Shown piece after piece: positions 37,601-49,500 of a DNA stretch of 64,000 nucleotides. Position 1 is the stretch's first letter; each line of letters opens with the position of its first letter. The notes under the pieces are model-generated. The model saw only the letters and a program-made list of their open reading frames with translations, was not told where the DNA came from and did no database searches. Both the position numbers and the translations under genes were made by a program. The DNA comes from Wuchereria bancrofti (taxonomy: Eukaryota > Nematoda > Chromadorea > Rhabditida > Onchocercidae). The stretch is from contig SSBO01000007.1 of the NCBI GenBank assembly GCA_005281725.1, forward strand, positions 2,176,402-2,240,401, in the 5' to 3' direction.

Positions 37601-40236
37601 TCTTCATTCTGCTAGCATTTTTAACTGATCATAAACCATTTACATGTAAAGATTCACTGAGGACAAATGTCACCTAGTATCTCTATTTCTATAAGGAAAT
37701 TTCAGTAATTTGTAGAACAGGTGAGTTAAACAACACAGACGTATACAATCGGAGATCTAAATGCATATGACGTAAGGTAAGTACTGTCTGAATCATTCTG
37801 ATACCACATGCTTTAAAAAGTCCTACAAAGATGAAACAGTATTACTGAAACCACTGCCACTTCATTCCAAATGAATTCAGATGATAAACCTATGACTTGA
37901 ATATACTTGAAACCTTGTAGGGAATGATCTTGACTGCAACCTCTCTGACTGAGCTATATGCGTTAATCAAGATAAGTCTTTTTATCGTACAGTATGTCTG
38001 ATTTTTCTTCAATCACCACCACATCTAAACGATTTGCTATTTTCTCCATTTTACCTGTCTGCTCTTCGAGAATATCTATGAACTAACCAGTAAAGAGGCT
38101 GCGTACACACAGCAAAAGATAAATTCTCGATATTATGTGATGGTTCCAAATGTAGTCCAACAGCATGGTTATTGAAACTAAGCTAAAATGAGATGTGTCA
38201 TCGCATGTCACAAAGAATGAAGTGATTGTTTAAATTTCGAAAATTCATTCCACATCTAACTTACACTTACTCTAATCAGCTTAAAATTTCCATCTCTAAA
38301 CTTCTGTAATTTGAACATTAACCTTTTCATGAGACATGGATTTACCATTATACATCCACTTAGCATCCTCTTTCAATGATTAGCAGTGTCGAGAATTCCC
38401 CACTTGAATCATCAGTCAAAATATTTTGCTTTCGATCACTTAGCAAAAGTTGAAAAATCTTTCTTTGTAAGTCTACATCATGAAGAAAAATTTGAAGACT
38501 TACAAGAATATGATTCGGAACGAAATCCAATTTTGCAGTTGCAATAAACGATGACCATGCGCATCCCGGAGCCCAATCCCACGGACAACTGTCACTTTCA
38601 ATATGTTTTATTGCCGGACATAAAATTTGCTTCAAGTCAATCTGTTGTAAAGTAGCAGTTGATTTAGGAGAATCTAACTGAAAAGAAATCAAAAGCAGAA
38701 AACTCGGCAGAAAATTTCTTTTCATGTAAATTTTCCTTTCTTATTTTTTTTAAATTCTTTTTTCTTATTTTATTTGCTTCAACATTTTAAGCTCCAACTC
38801 CCAGATGACAAATCAATTCAATTAATTTCATTCCCTTAATTCCAATATTTTTGATAGTTTTCACCATATCATGTTAGTGGGAGTATGATGGTAGTACTAA
38901 CTTGTAGTCGTATGTCACTCACGTTCGTTTCACATTTTTTCAGCAACAAAATCTTCAGATACAATTCACTCCGTTGAAGAAGGAGCACCGATCGTATTAT
39001 TATCAATGATTTGCTGGTAAGATTCCACGTTGAAGACTTCTCATGCCGTAATAAATTGGATACTGTTGAAAAAAAGTCGCATAATTGCATTCGGATTTTA
39101 TTATTGTTCCGATGATTACGGGAAAAAAATGGAAAGTATGAATAACGATAAAACCAATTGCTATAGCTAAGCTAATATAAAATAAAATGAAAGCTCAAGA
39201 AATTCAATGAAAGTGCCAAAGAAATTTTTAACAAAACTCGAAACCCATTTCAACTTTTTTTAAAATCACTTTGGAAGCAACGGTTCAATTCTAATTAACA
39301 ATATTTGGTAGCTACTAAATCACTTGGAAATCGTGTAAAAATCAAAAACAACTGGATGGGATTTTTTTAAATAAAATGTTTATGTAATCGACCTGCAAGT
39401 GTGATGAATATAAACAAGGCTATGTCAGCATTTCAAAGGTATAGGAAGCCAATTATTAGTCCCGTGAATGAATCAGACAAAGGATACAATGAAATTAGTC
39501 ACTGATTGATGAAATTTAGGTTCAGTGGAGAACGCATAATTGAAATATTTGGTTTAATTAAAGTTCTAACAAAATTTGAAATGCTTATAAGACAGATGTA
39601 GAGTTAACATTAGTTGATATGTTTACTATATCAATGATAAAAAGGGCAAATAAAAAAAAAAGTGTGAAAATATTTGTTCATCAGATAAGTGATTCAAAAC
39701 AAATTTATGCAAAGCTTCGTTCTCTGCAAAAATTTCTTCACTTTGATAAGCTTCACGTGATATAATCCTAACAAAATATGATGTAAGGAAAATTTGGGAT
39801 CAATAAAACAGAAACGGCTTCATAAAATTGCCTAAATTTGATTTGATACACTTGCATCTATATATATATATAATGCGTTCGGTATGATTCTTGCTAACTG
39901 CATAAGTTTATGTCATGCGATCAAAGTGATCAAAGTAATTCATTCAATATATTCGAGAAGTTTAAAGGAGAAAGGAGGATCGACGCGATAATTTTAGTCG
40001 CGCTGAGATCCTAAATTAATTCAGAACTCACCATGTCGTTTACACAAGAAGCCGTCGTCTCCATTAGCTGTGCTATCACGTAAATTAAGTTGTGAGAAAC
40101 GTTCACGCAGCAAAAAGAGTGTAATGGAAAGGAGTAACGCAGTAATAGAGAGCGAAATAATGAGCACCCCAAGGATAAACTTCAAGAATAAGCGAATCCG
40201 TGGAATGGAAAATCTAATCGCTGAACGACCTCGCAT
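34675..40236 (-). CDS. GT92 (DUF23) family glycosyltransferase, type II membrane protein
   Basis: Ten exons on the minus strand, in frame, about 469 codons plus TAA: 40236-40032, 39062-38923, 38677-38504, 38182-38088, 36977-36848, 36568-36495, 36103-36002, 35788-35682, 35501-35338, 34893-34675. Residues about 16-43 form one hydrophobic segment after basic residues, as in a Golgi signal anchor. The family blocks appear in order: SFAVCTQPLYW, WLQVIEFIEIW, NHFFFYFYTISQ, GTVTLLPWRSFPV, then the metal-site block FVAFVDLDEYI, CGSFAAVHRK and HKQIVRPETV. GT92 enzymes include C. elegans GALT-1, which adds galactose to core fucose on N-glycans; the acceptor used here cannot be read from sequence. The Met at 40236 is the first in frame, but the frame is open a little further upstream to an acceptor at 40274, so a 5' exon is possible. 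The stop codon overlaps a good donor, so a longer C-terminus is also possible. Confidence 0.86.
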
Positions 40237-43200
40237 ATTTCCGAAGTGAAAGAACAAGAAAGATGCAAGCCATCTGGCAAAAATATAGTTGAATATGTAA
40301 ATTCTGACCGCTTGCTCAGTTGAAAGTTTTATGATTGCAGTGGATGAAAGTGATTTACTTGCAACTGAAATAATCTTAAGCTGGATATCTTAAGATTCTT
40401 TCAATTGATCAACTGCAGCACTGCCTTCAAATATCAAAATTACTTTCAGTAATTTCTAGAAAATTCGAGGTAAATCTCAATCCTCACATCTCAGTGAAAT
40501 AGGTCTTCGATGAAGTAGAAGCAGACGCCGCTACCGTGTTAAATAAAAATTAAAAAACATATACCTGAGGAGTTTAGAACATTCCCTTAAGAAAGCAAAG
40601 AGAAAAAAATCTGAGAGTTTAAAAATTATCTGGAGCTATGCATCCACGAGTACTCAGTATGAGTTCCCAAAATCGCGTATAACTTTACCCATGGAAAATC
40701 GATGTTTAATAGATTTTGCATACAAAATGAATCAATGTATGACTGCTAATGGAAGTGAAGTTTTGAAATCAACGAGGAAGTAGACGGTCAATGGCGCTCC
40801 TCACTTAAACTTTAATTCTGCTTTATCTTTCTGACCGGTAAGTGATAAAGAATGAGAGCAACAAATCTGCATGGAAAGTGATACAGATCATGATGTGACA
40901 AGTCACATTTAGATGCGACAGATGACACAGAAATGGAGGGCATTTGAATCAATGAATCAGCTATCACCAATGAATAGTGATAGTATCAGTGCAACAGAAG
41001 CATATAAGTATCGCATGAAAGAACCTTTGTTATTACTATTCTATGACTACTTTGGGATACAGCAAAAGGAGAAAGTATCTCCTTTTCAGCTTTCGTACGA
41101 TATTATGATATTAAATCGTTACATTTATATCAAAGAAAGCCAAAAACACTCACTTAACTTCCCGTCATCACTAAGACATGATGTTTTAATAGTTCAACTT
41201 TTCATCAAAACATGTAATTCAGTTTAGTGATTACATGACTTACATCAGTGCTTCTTCCGGTTTTGCGACAAGGAGAATACGGTAAGTTGGTATGATGAGT
41301 AGCTGAACTATGAAATATTTGGATGTCATGCGGAACTATCGTTCCGGATTGCAGCTAAAGGAGGAGAAATGAACTGAAAGTAGCTTTCATCCATGGAAGA
41401 TAAACAAAGCGAAACGTACCTCATATCAGTTAGTGAAGCTGAACACGGGCAGAGGTCGATTGCAACAGATAGCCATGAAGCATCTTCTCCGCCCAATTTC
41501 AGGAGAAAAATGACCCCAGTGCTTTCTATCTTTCAGACCCAGGGTGTCACTTGTAACGGTAGCACCAGTGACACCTAGTACTAGGGAATAACAATATAAG
41601 CATGATGGGAAATACTGTTTGGCGCATTGTAACAGAGTGCTGGTTGGCAGCAGGAGAGCAGAATGTACGGTGAAACATATTAAATCGAGGGGATTGTCCT
41701 GTCATCGGGGTGTGTGTGTGTGTCACATATTTTTAGAAATAACTCACTGCTTCACATCGAAAAAGGTTTTCCTGGAAACAATTCAGGTGACATTGCATAC
41801 GTGAGAGATGCATGTTTATGCGTGTTGCCCACGATAATTGTTTCTAAAAAAGACCACGCGCAGTTGGTTATCGCAATTGGTAAGTAAACGTCAAAGGTGT
41901 AGTTTGAATTGACTCAGATTCATTGAACTTTCTATTCTCTTTAAATAAAATCGTAGGATGTTGTATCTTCAGTTCATTATTACGACATTAGTTTATGCTG
42001 GAAATTTCTAAGTATATCATATTACTTCCAAATATTTAACAAACATTTAAATTTCATCTTGTATTTCATATCGAGATATACAGGGACAATATATTTCATA
42101 TCGAGATAGGCAAAGATTGACATAATTTCAGGGATTTTGCATTTTTCATAGAAAACCGAAGCAGAAAACCTTTCATTAAAAAGACGATTAACCGTAAGAA
42201 AGTTCAATTAAAGTGATAGAATTTAATGTTAATCAGTGATATTAAAAATCCTCTCCATTCTGAAAGGATCATCAAATTTAAAGTTTTTCAATGCATCTCG
42301 TGTGCAAACATTTATAGATCTTTCTATATTTTGTCCCAATATTTTTTTCTCTATGATACCTAAGCATCTAATGGAAAATGCCAGAACTTTGTGTATACTC
42401 GGAACTTTAAATGAGTTTTTTTTCGGAATATGTGTCGGAATAGAAGAGCGTTTCAGTGGGTAATAAAAAAGTACTTACTATATAGGAAACATATGTCTTT
42501 GGACTCTTTGGACAGTCGAATAAACGAAAGCATCGATAAGGGGCGACGCTATGGGAAGAGTACTTTCCGGGTAGTGGCCGGCCAGCAGTCATCACGAGAG
42601 CTCAGTCGCTCAGTCCTCCATTTCGGAAGCATTTCATGTGAAGCACTCGCTAATGGATCCAAAACTTTAAAGCTGAGCGAATTTCAGTTGAAGGTGTCCT
42701 CCATGTGTTGCAGCGAGATAACAACGAGACAGCGAAAAGATAAGCAACCACTCTGCTCATTGAAGTCAGTCGTGGATAACCTTTGACCTCAGTTTGATTG
42801 ATGATGCTTTGTATTAATTACTCGTATCATCATTTCTGTAGTGTTTCTGCCATGCTATGGATGAATTTCCATCATTTGGTTTCGAACTGAGGACTTCAGT
42901 GACCGGATCATTCCCTCAGTAGATTTTCATCGACATTTTCTCTTCCATTATCTTGTCCCGCATGTGTTTTCGATACTCTTCCGGTACTGCACTATCGGGA
43001 AACATCGGGTATCCTATGAGAATGTTTAACTGAAGTGATTTTCGGTTGTTTCGCGATATCGGTCATTTTGTCAACTGTAACGACATCTGTTTTCTAATCT
43101 TAAACTCTTTTGAACGTCTTATTTTCACTTCCGTCATTTCTCATTTCTTCTGCAACCTGTTTTTATCAACATTTGGTTCTCTCTATGTTTGTAGTCGATC

Positions 43201-43507
43201 TATATACTTTTGCTACAGTCACTAACTGTTATGACGATGAGTGATTTTCTCAGATTCATAACGTAATTGGCAATTGCTATCTTGTTGTTTTATTACTGTG
43301 ATTGTTGTTGTTCCTAATTAAGAATGTGGTATTTGTCAATGTGACTACTACTTTCTTTTTTCAAACACACCCGTCGAAAGAAAGTTTACATAAATTTTCT
43401 ACTTTGCAGATGTTACATGACTAAGCAGAAAAAAGGTACTTAGGTCGATCTCGTGATGTTGAATCAGCCTTATTCATTGACTAAATTTGCAAACCAATTT
43501 CGATAAC
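40237..43507. other. Divergent intergenic region between the GT92 and HPS5-like genes
   Basis: Both flanking genes start at its edges, so promoters for each should lie here. A TTTTTGCCAG acceptor on the minus strand ending at 40274 is a possible trans-splice or 5'-exon site for the GT92 gene. It places an ATG at 40273 in another frame, which opens a short reading frame overlapping the main start. A (GT)n run lies near 41709-41721 and a 17-base direct repeat near 42065-42110. ORFs of 60-120 codons at 40913-41227 and 42430-42786 lack family resemblance and splice context. Confidence 0.5.
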
Positions 43508-46500
43508 ATGGATATCCTCATCCCTGAGTGCAGCAGTAGTGATACGAAGTCACCAGAGGAACGGAAGGAAAATGAACAGAGTAGTTTGCCACTCACCCAT
43601 CTTTTTGTTGAATTAACATCGCTTGAGGAATTAAGCTTTCCAACAAGCTCATCTACTAGAATTAAGGTTTGATATTCGCAGACTAACTTTTTTTAACGGA
43701 ATATTTGATAATGCATTAGCTTCGATATCCTGTTTTGTCTAATACGGAATGATCAAGTATAAATTTCCATGCTTCATTTAACATTTCACGTTGTATTTTT
43801 GTTAAAAAAAATCCATTGAAGTCATATTTAGCCTCGGAAATTTATCGAAGTTAAACAAGAGAATTTTTATTTACAAATTAACTCCTACAGCTCCAAAGCT
43901 GGGTCTCTTATTATCTTTTCAATTTATTAAGTACAGCTTTTCTTTTTTCTCATCCTAGTTTTAGCTGGAATACCTTTTCAGTTTATTTGTTTGGATGCGT
44001 CTGCTCATTACTTAGCCGTCGGATCGACAAGTGGAACGGTTTACTTATTTTCAAGGTTTGCTTCGAAATATCGGAATCGCATAAGCTCTGTCCCAATACA
44101 AGTCATTTCCATCAAGGACGGGCCTATTATCAAGGTTACATAGTTTGTCTTCCTATTTCTTTTTCATATTTGAATCCCTTCTGATCTTCAATTTATACTA
44201 ACTTTACACTAGATTTTCAGATTTAGTTTTCATTCACATCATAGCAAGTCCATAAATTTTTTTTATATATTATTTTTGTCGAAATTCTTGATGTAATTTC
44301 AACAATTTATAGTTATCTATATCACCAAATGAGAAATATTTGGCAACGGCAAGCAAACGAGGCTCCTTGACAATTACTGTCTTGGTTGGCATCGGCCAAA
44401 GTCCTATTACGCTTTTTACTACCGATAGTCATGTTGGTACAGGTGAGTTTTGTCTTTCATTTGAAAAAGCTCATGACCCGAAAGAAGAGTGATGTTTTTA
44501 GATGAAGAAATTTTTTGCAAGAAGTGAGATATTTTTTTTTAATTAGATTTTATAAACTTCTATAATAAGGCTTTTCTACTTATGAGTAGCTTGTTTTAGA
44601 AACTTTAATTTTGTTCTAAAGAGCGTCTTAGGGTGAAGTAAGCGTGTGAAGGTATTTGCAGCGAGGAAATGCCGATGTATGATTATGTTGCTACTTCACA
44701 CCATTAATTTTGTTCTATTTTTCTTGTTAGAAGCAAAATTTCATAAAAGCTTAATTTCAAAAAATTTTACAGATCAATATGGTCAACCAGTCCATGTCAC
44801 AGAATTGCGATGGTGCAGTGATAGTTCCAAAGTATACGCTGGAGACACAAAAGGACGGATTAGTCGGACTGCAGTTCATGTAAGAGTGATGAAACATTTT
44901 TTTAAAATGAGGTTCTTGCAGGATATATATTTGTGGAAAGTTTACGAATAATTTTCATGGTTCATTAGATTTCATAATTACACAATGTGAGGATTGAAAT
45001 GTTTCAGAATCGCAACTTTTTTCGCTCACCAACTGATATTATATTTGAAACAGATAGCGAAATTGTTCAATTTGATTTACGTGATGATTATCTGCTTGCC
45101 TCTACCCTAACGCGATGCTGTGTTTGTGATTTGAGAACGTACAGTTGTATTCAGGTCAGATTAAGAGCTTAATTGTTTTATATGTCAAGTTTTTGTCCTA
45201 TTCTTGTATTCTTATAAGTTCTATTCTTGTAATGCGTTGTTTTTGGGATAGTTGTAGGTCTCTATTAACCAAATTTTATGCAGACTGGATGAATGACTTG
45301 CATTACGTTTTGTTTTCCTTTGCAAAGCGATTTTCTTTAGGTTGTTCAGTAAGCATTTATTTGTCGCTATTCATCATCATATATTGTTCTTACTCGGATA
45401 ACATTCGCAGTAACAACATTTTAATTGTACGTTGTCAGCATTTACTTTTTGCATAGTTAAGGTTGGAAAAAGATTGCGGAAGGGTCATTTTGGCGCTGTC
45501 TTTTATTCTGACCAAGAAAAACGCAAATCACAATATGGAGAAGAAAATAATGGCATAACATCGATGAATACAAACGGATGCAACGAGTTGACGGTGATAT
45601 TTGCTAGTCGTCCAAGCGGTCGATTATGGGAAGCTAATGGTCGCGGTGTAGTTTACAGGTTTTGGTTTAAATGTTTTCTGAGATAATATTTGTCTAAAAC
45701 CTAGTCCACCGTTGAATCTATTTAAATTTTAAAGATGCGATTAAACGTATTCAATTTATATTATGTGATTGGTACTCCTTGATATTTCTATGCTGAATAT
45801 ATTATGTTTCAGTTAAAAAAATATCAATTCTATTGTTATCAGGGTTTGCAATTGTAGCACTCATCAATACCGAAATTTGAAAACTGTTCGTCGATTTCCT
45901 GTGGTCTCCTTCAAGAAAGATAACTTGTTCGATAGTATGGCTAGTGTTAATGAAGTTCGAAGTATCAATTTCGGGCTTTTAACATTGATCAAATGTCAGA
46001 AGTAAACTTTAGCTTCTGATTTTTATTTTTCATGCTGTTGTTTGGAAATGCAAAGTTCTGAAAATCTAATCTTGAAAGTGATGTCGATATTGATTCTCGG
46101 TATGATGAGTAGGTGTGAAGTATATTATCTCTTAATTTCAGTAGTTAAATTATCAAACTTGAGCGAATATTTACATACTATACTAGTTGTCGTGACATAA
46201 CGTTTAAAGTTTTGGAATTCACTAATTTTGTTATTTAAATAGCTGTGCATACGTTAGTATGATGTGTGCGTTTTTAAGTATTAGTTAAGTGTCACATTAA
46301 AAACACGTTTTCAGCAATTTATTTTTGATGACGAAAACAGATACAACATTTTGTTTAATCGATCCCATAGACAGTCATATGGTACTTATTAGCACAATGG
46401 ATTGTATAGGTACGTTCTTCAGTTTACAATTCATTTGAAAAGCACTTAAAGGAAATGAGATCTTACATAAAGGATAGAGAAGTGGAAAGAAATTTCAGGT

Positions 46501-49500
46501 TCAATAAGTGAATATGCGGTAAATGATGCTGATGTCTTCCTTTTATCGGAAACAGGTAGTTTACGAAAGTTAACGTTGTTTACGATTGAGAAAGCTGTAG
46601 AAAAACTTCATTGGAGACAATGTTACTCACAGGCTCGTTATTCTTGGTTTTTTATCTTTCTCGGTCATAATTGTTATCATTTTCGCGGTGAAAACGTACA
46701 TAGTAGAAACTGTATAGTGATAATTGTACTGATAATTTCCGAGAAAGGCGACATAGAAGATATAGGATTTCACAATGAAGCAAGGGCTTTCTAGGCTGCA
46801 CAATTAATTTACGTAGATTATGTCATAAACAAGAATTACAACTCAGTCACTGCATGGAATTACGAGCAGCTGGAAGATATCCTGAACAAAATAACATTAA
46901 CATTTCAACACTTCAAGTCGCAAATATCACATGTAAGTTCCAAAATATGTGTTCCGGGTTTTCTTCCACTTGGTAATTGAAACTTCTGCCTTTGATCTTC
47001 TGCTGATCTCATATTTTGTAGAATGTACTCAATGCTTTGCACAAACTTCTGAGCGAATTGAAAAGAAATGGTGCTATTGAAGAGAAACCAAAAGCAGCGG
47101 TTCACCGTTTGAGTTCAGGTTCTTGTTTCTCTGCCATCTTTTTTCTAGTTTGAAAAATTAGATTTCTAGGTAGTATACTTTCAGGCATTCATCGTGTCGT
47201 TCAAGCTGTGCAAAATAGTGGTTATGAGGATGATTTCACTTTTAGAGCACCGTCACCTCTGCGATTAAGGAGCAAAAGTACTTTGCATATTGAAGTGTAT
47301 GATTTTGTTGCATGATCCAAGACTTTGTCAGTAACTTCCTTAACTGTAGTTGTATTTTTATTTTCTTTTAAATTCATTTGAATGGATGTTGCTTGATGTC
47401 ATGGCAATTAATAACCAGAAGGAACGACTGGAAGCGAAGAAGTTTGCCGTTAACTCAGAGATCCGTGATGGGAACTGGTGAGAGTGAAGTAAAATTCGAA
47501 GATGCAGAACAACGTCATAAGAAATTAGTAAATGAAGCTCGAATCTTGTTGGTGAGATTTGCTTTCTGCCTATATTTTTATTTGCATTCTTATTTTTCAG
47601 TAGGTAATTTTGAATGATGACAATAGCTACTATGTAATTACTAAATTTGAAAGATTTTTTCATTTCTTTTTTACAGTTGGATGCCGAGAAAGCACCAGCA
47701 AATCAGTTGATGCGTAATGATAGTGTTGAGTCTTTACGCACACTGCTGGATAGCTCTAATAGCTTAATTTTGTTTGATCAGCAGGTTTATTTTTATCTTC
47801 TTACTCAATCGATAGCTTCATTTACTTTCTGTATGTATTCCATTCAGTGTTCCCTAGAAATTATTGAAATTGCTGCCCGATTATGCATTAATTTCCAGAA
47901 CATTTTCGGTCCTTAAGCCATTATCTAGTAAACTAATTTTTTAGGAAGTGTTTTTATGTCAAAAGTAACCTCTTCTATTTATATGTGTTGGTTTTCTTAG
48001 ATCTGCTCTGACGAGAATGTATTTTTGATATTTGCGTGTAGGAGTTGTTTTTTTAAATCCCATATTCAGTATTAGTATCGAGGAATGTTTTACATGTTAA
48101 AGGTAACGATTAATGATGTAACCAAAGATCTGGTAGCGGCAAAGAAATTTCAGCGATTGATTGGAGATCATAAAAACCATGAGCAGAAACAAAAACGAAC
48201 TGCGCAAGTGAGTTTGTTGTGTGAGGATTACTGATATGTCTCATTGTTAAACTAATTTCTTTGAAAATGGATTAAATCGAAAGTTATGGAATTGTGAACG
48301 TCTATTTCTGTATTTTTTACCGTTTTTCTATTTCTGTATTTTTCAGCGCTTCTTGAAGTTCTGATTTTAAACAAAATTAGTGTCTATAAATCGAATTATG
48401 ATTAATTGAATCTTTCAAATTTATTAGCTGATCATTCGGTCAGTTATTTACTGAGCATACAGATTTTTTTTTATGTTTTGGATCGTCTTAGTGTTGATTT
48501 CAAAAATTTGCTTGTCCTTGAAATTTAAGTTGGAACCAGTTTCCTAGAAATTCCTCGGAGTATTACTATTTAGATATTTTATGTTATTTCATATAGTTCA
48601 GTTTCGGGCTGCAACAATATGTTTTTGTTTAAGGTCACGATCTTTTTCTTGTTGAAACAACATCACTTAAAACATTATGTTCTGTTTAGCTTGATTTTAA
48701 AACTCTCTTTGGACGATGTGATCCACTAGAATTGCTCGAAAAATGCGTGGAAAGCATGCCACTAAACATAAATGTCAATGTGGCACATCTTCGGACAATA
48801 CGTCGAACTAGACGGGGAGCTCGGATTGTGAAAGGAATCAAGCCGTTTGGAAGGAGAAACGTAAATATCTATTGCAACTCACTGATTTAAGACATTTTTT
48901 AACTCTATTAGGTTGAAGAAATTCTTCACCTTATAGTAAGTTGCGACTGATGACTGCCTTTATTTTGTTTCATATCAAATCTATGTTGGATATAAGATAT
49001 GACTTTTTTTTTTCTTTTTAAATGTAACAGTTTTCGTTCGGATACTGCCGTTTCTAGTAAGCAGTTATAGGTAATGCCTGAAATCGAACATAAAAAGTCA
49101 GAGTGTTATGAGTGGACTTCAGAGCAGCAATCAATAAAACATGATCTCACATCCAATGGAAGATTGAACTTGAATTGCAATGAAACTGCAGAAGAACACG
49201 AAAGTTCAAGACGTAGTTCGATCGACCAGTCGTTAAAAGATGATACTGGGTTAAAATATATCGTTCACTTTAGATCTTTCTGCATTCTAAGTATCATACT
49301 GTTGCTATCTTGGTAATTTTTATGATTGGTTTTGTTGTAATCTCTGCATTTTCAGTTCCCTGATTTCTCCTTCTAATTTGATCTGTTCTTTCATAATTTA
49401 TCGAGATCATGTTCCTACTTTTTCTTCAGATTATTGAACAAGAGTTACGTCATTGAAAAGAATTTCGTGGCTGTTCAACCGATTGAAATGACTTGGACAG

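Noticed and set aside
40913..41227. A 104-codon plus-strand ORF between the GT92 and HPS5-like genes
   Set aside because: Low-complexity composition, no recognisable motif, no acceptor or donor context that joins it to a neighbour.
42430..42786. A 118-codon plus-strand ORF upstream of the HPS5-like gene
   Set aside because: Ser-rich without domain features; I could not link it in frame to the HPS5 start, which has its own good ATG and a conserved first exon.
46637..46794. GC donor at CAG|GCTCGT in the HPS5-like gene
   Set aside because: A GT donor four bases further on (GGCTC|GTTATT) keeps frame with the next exon and gives a better match to HPS5, so GC is not needed.
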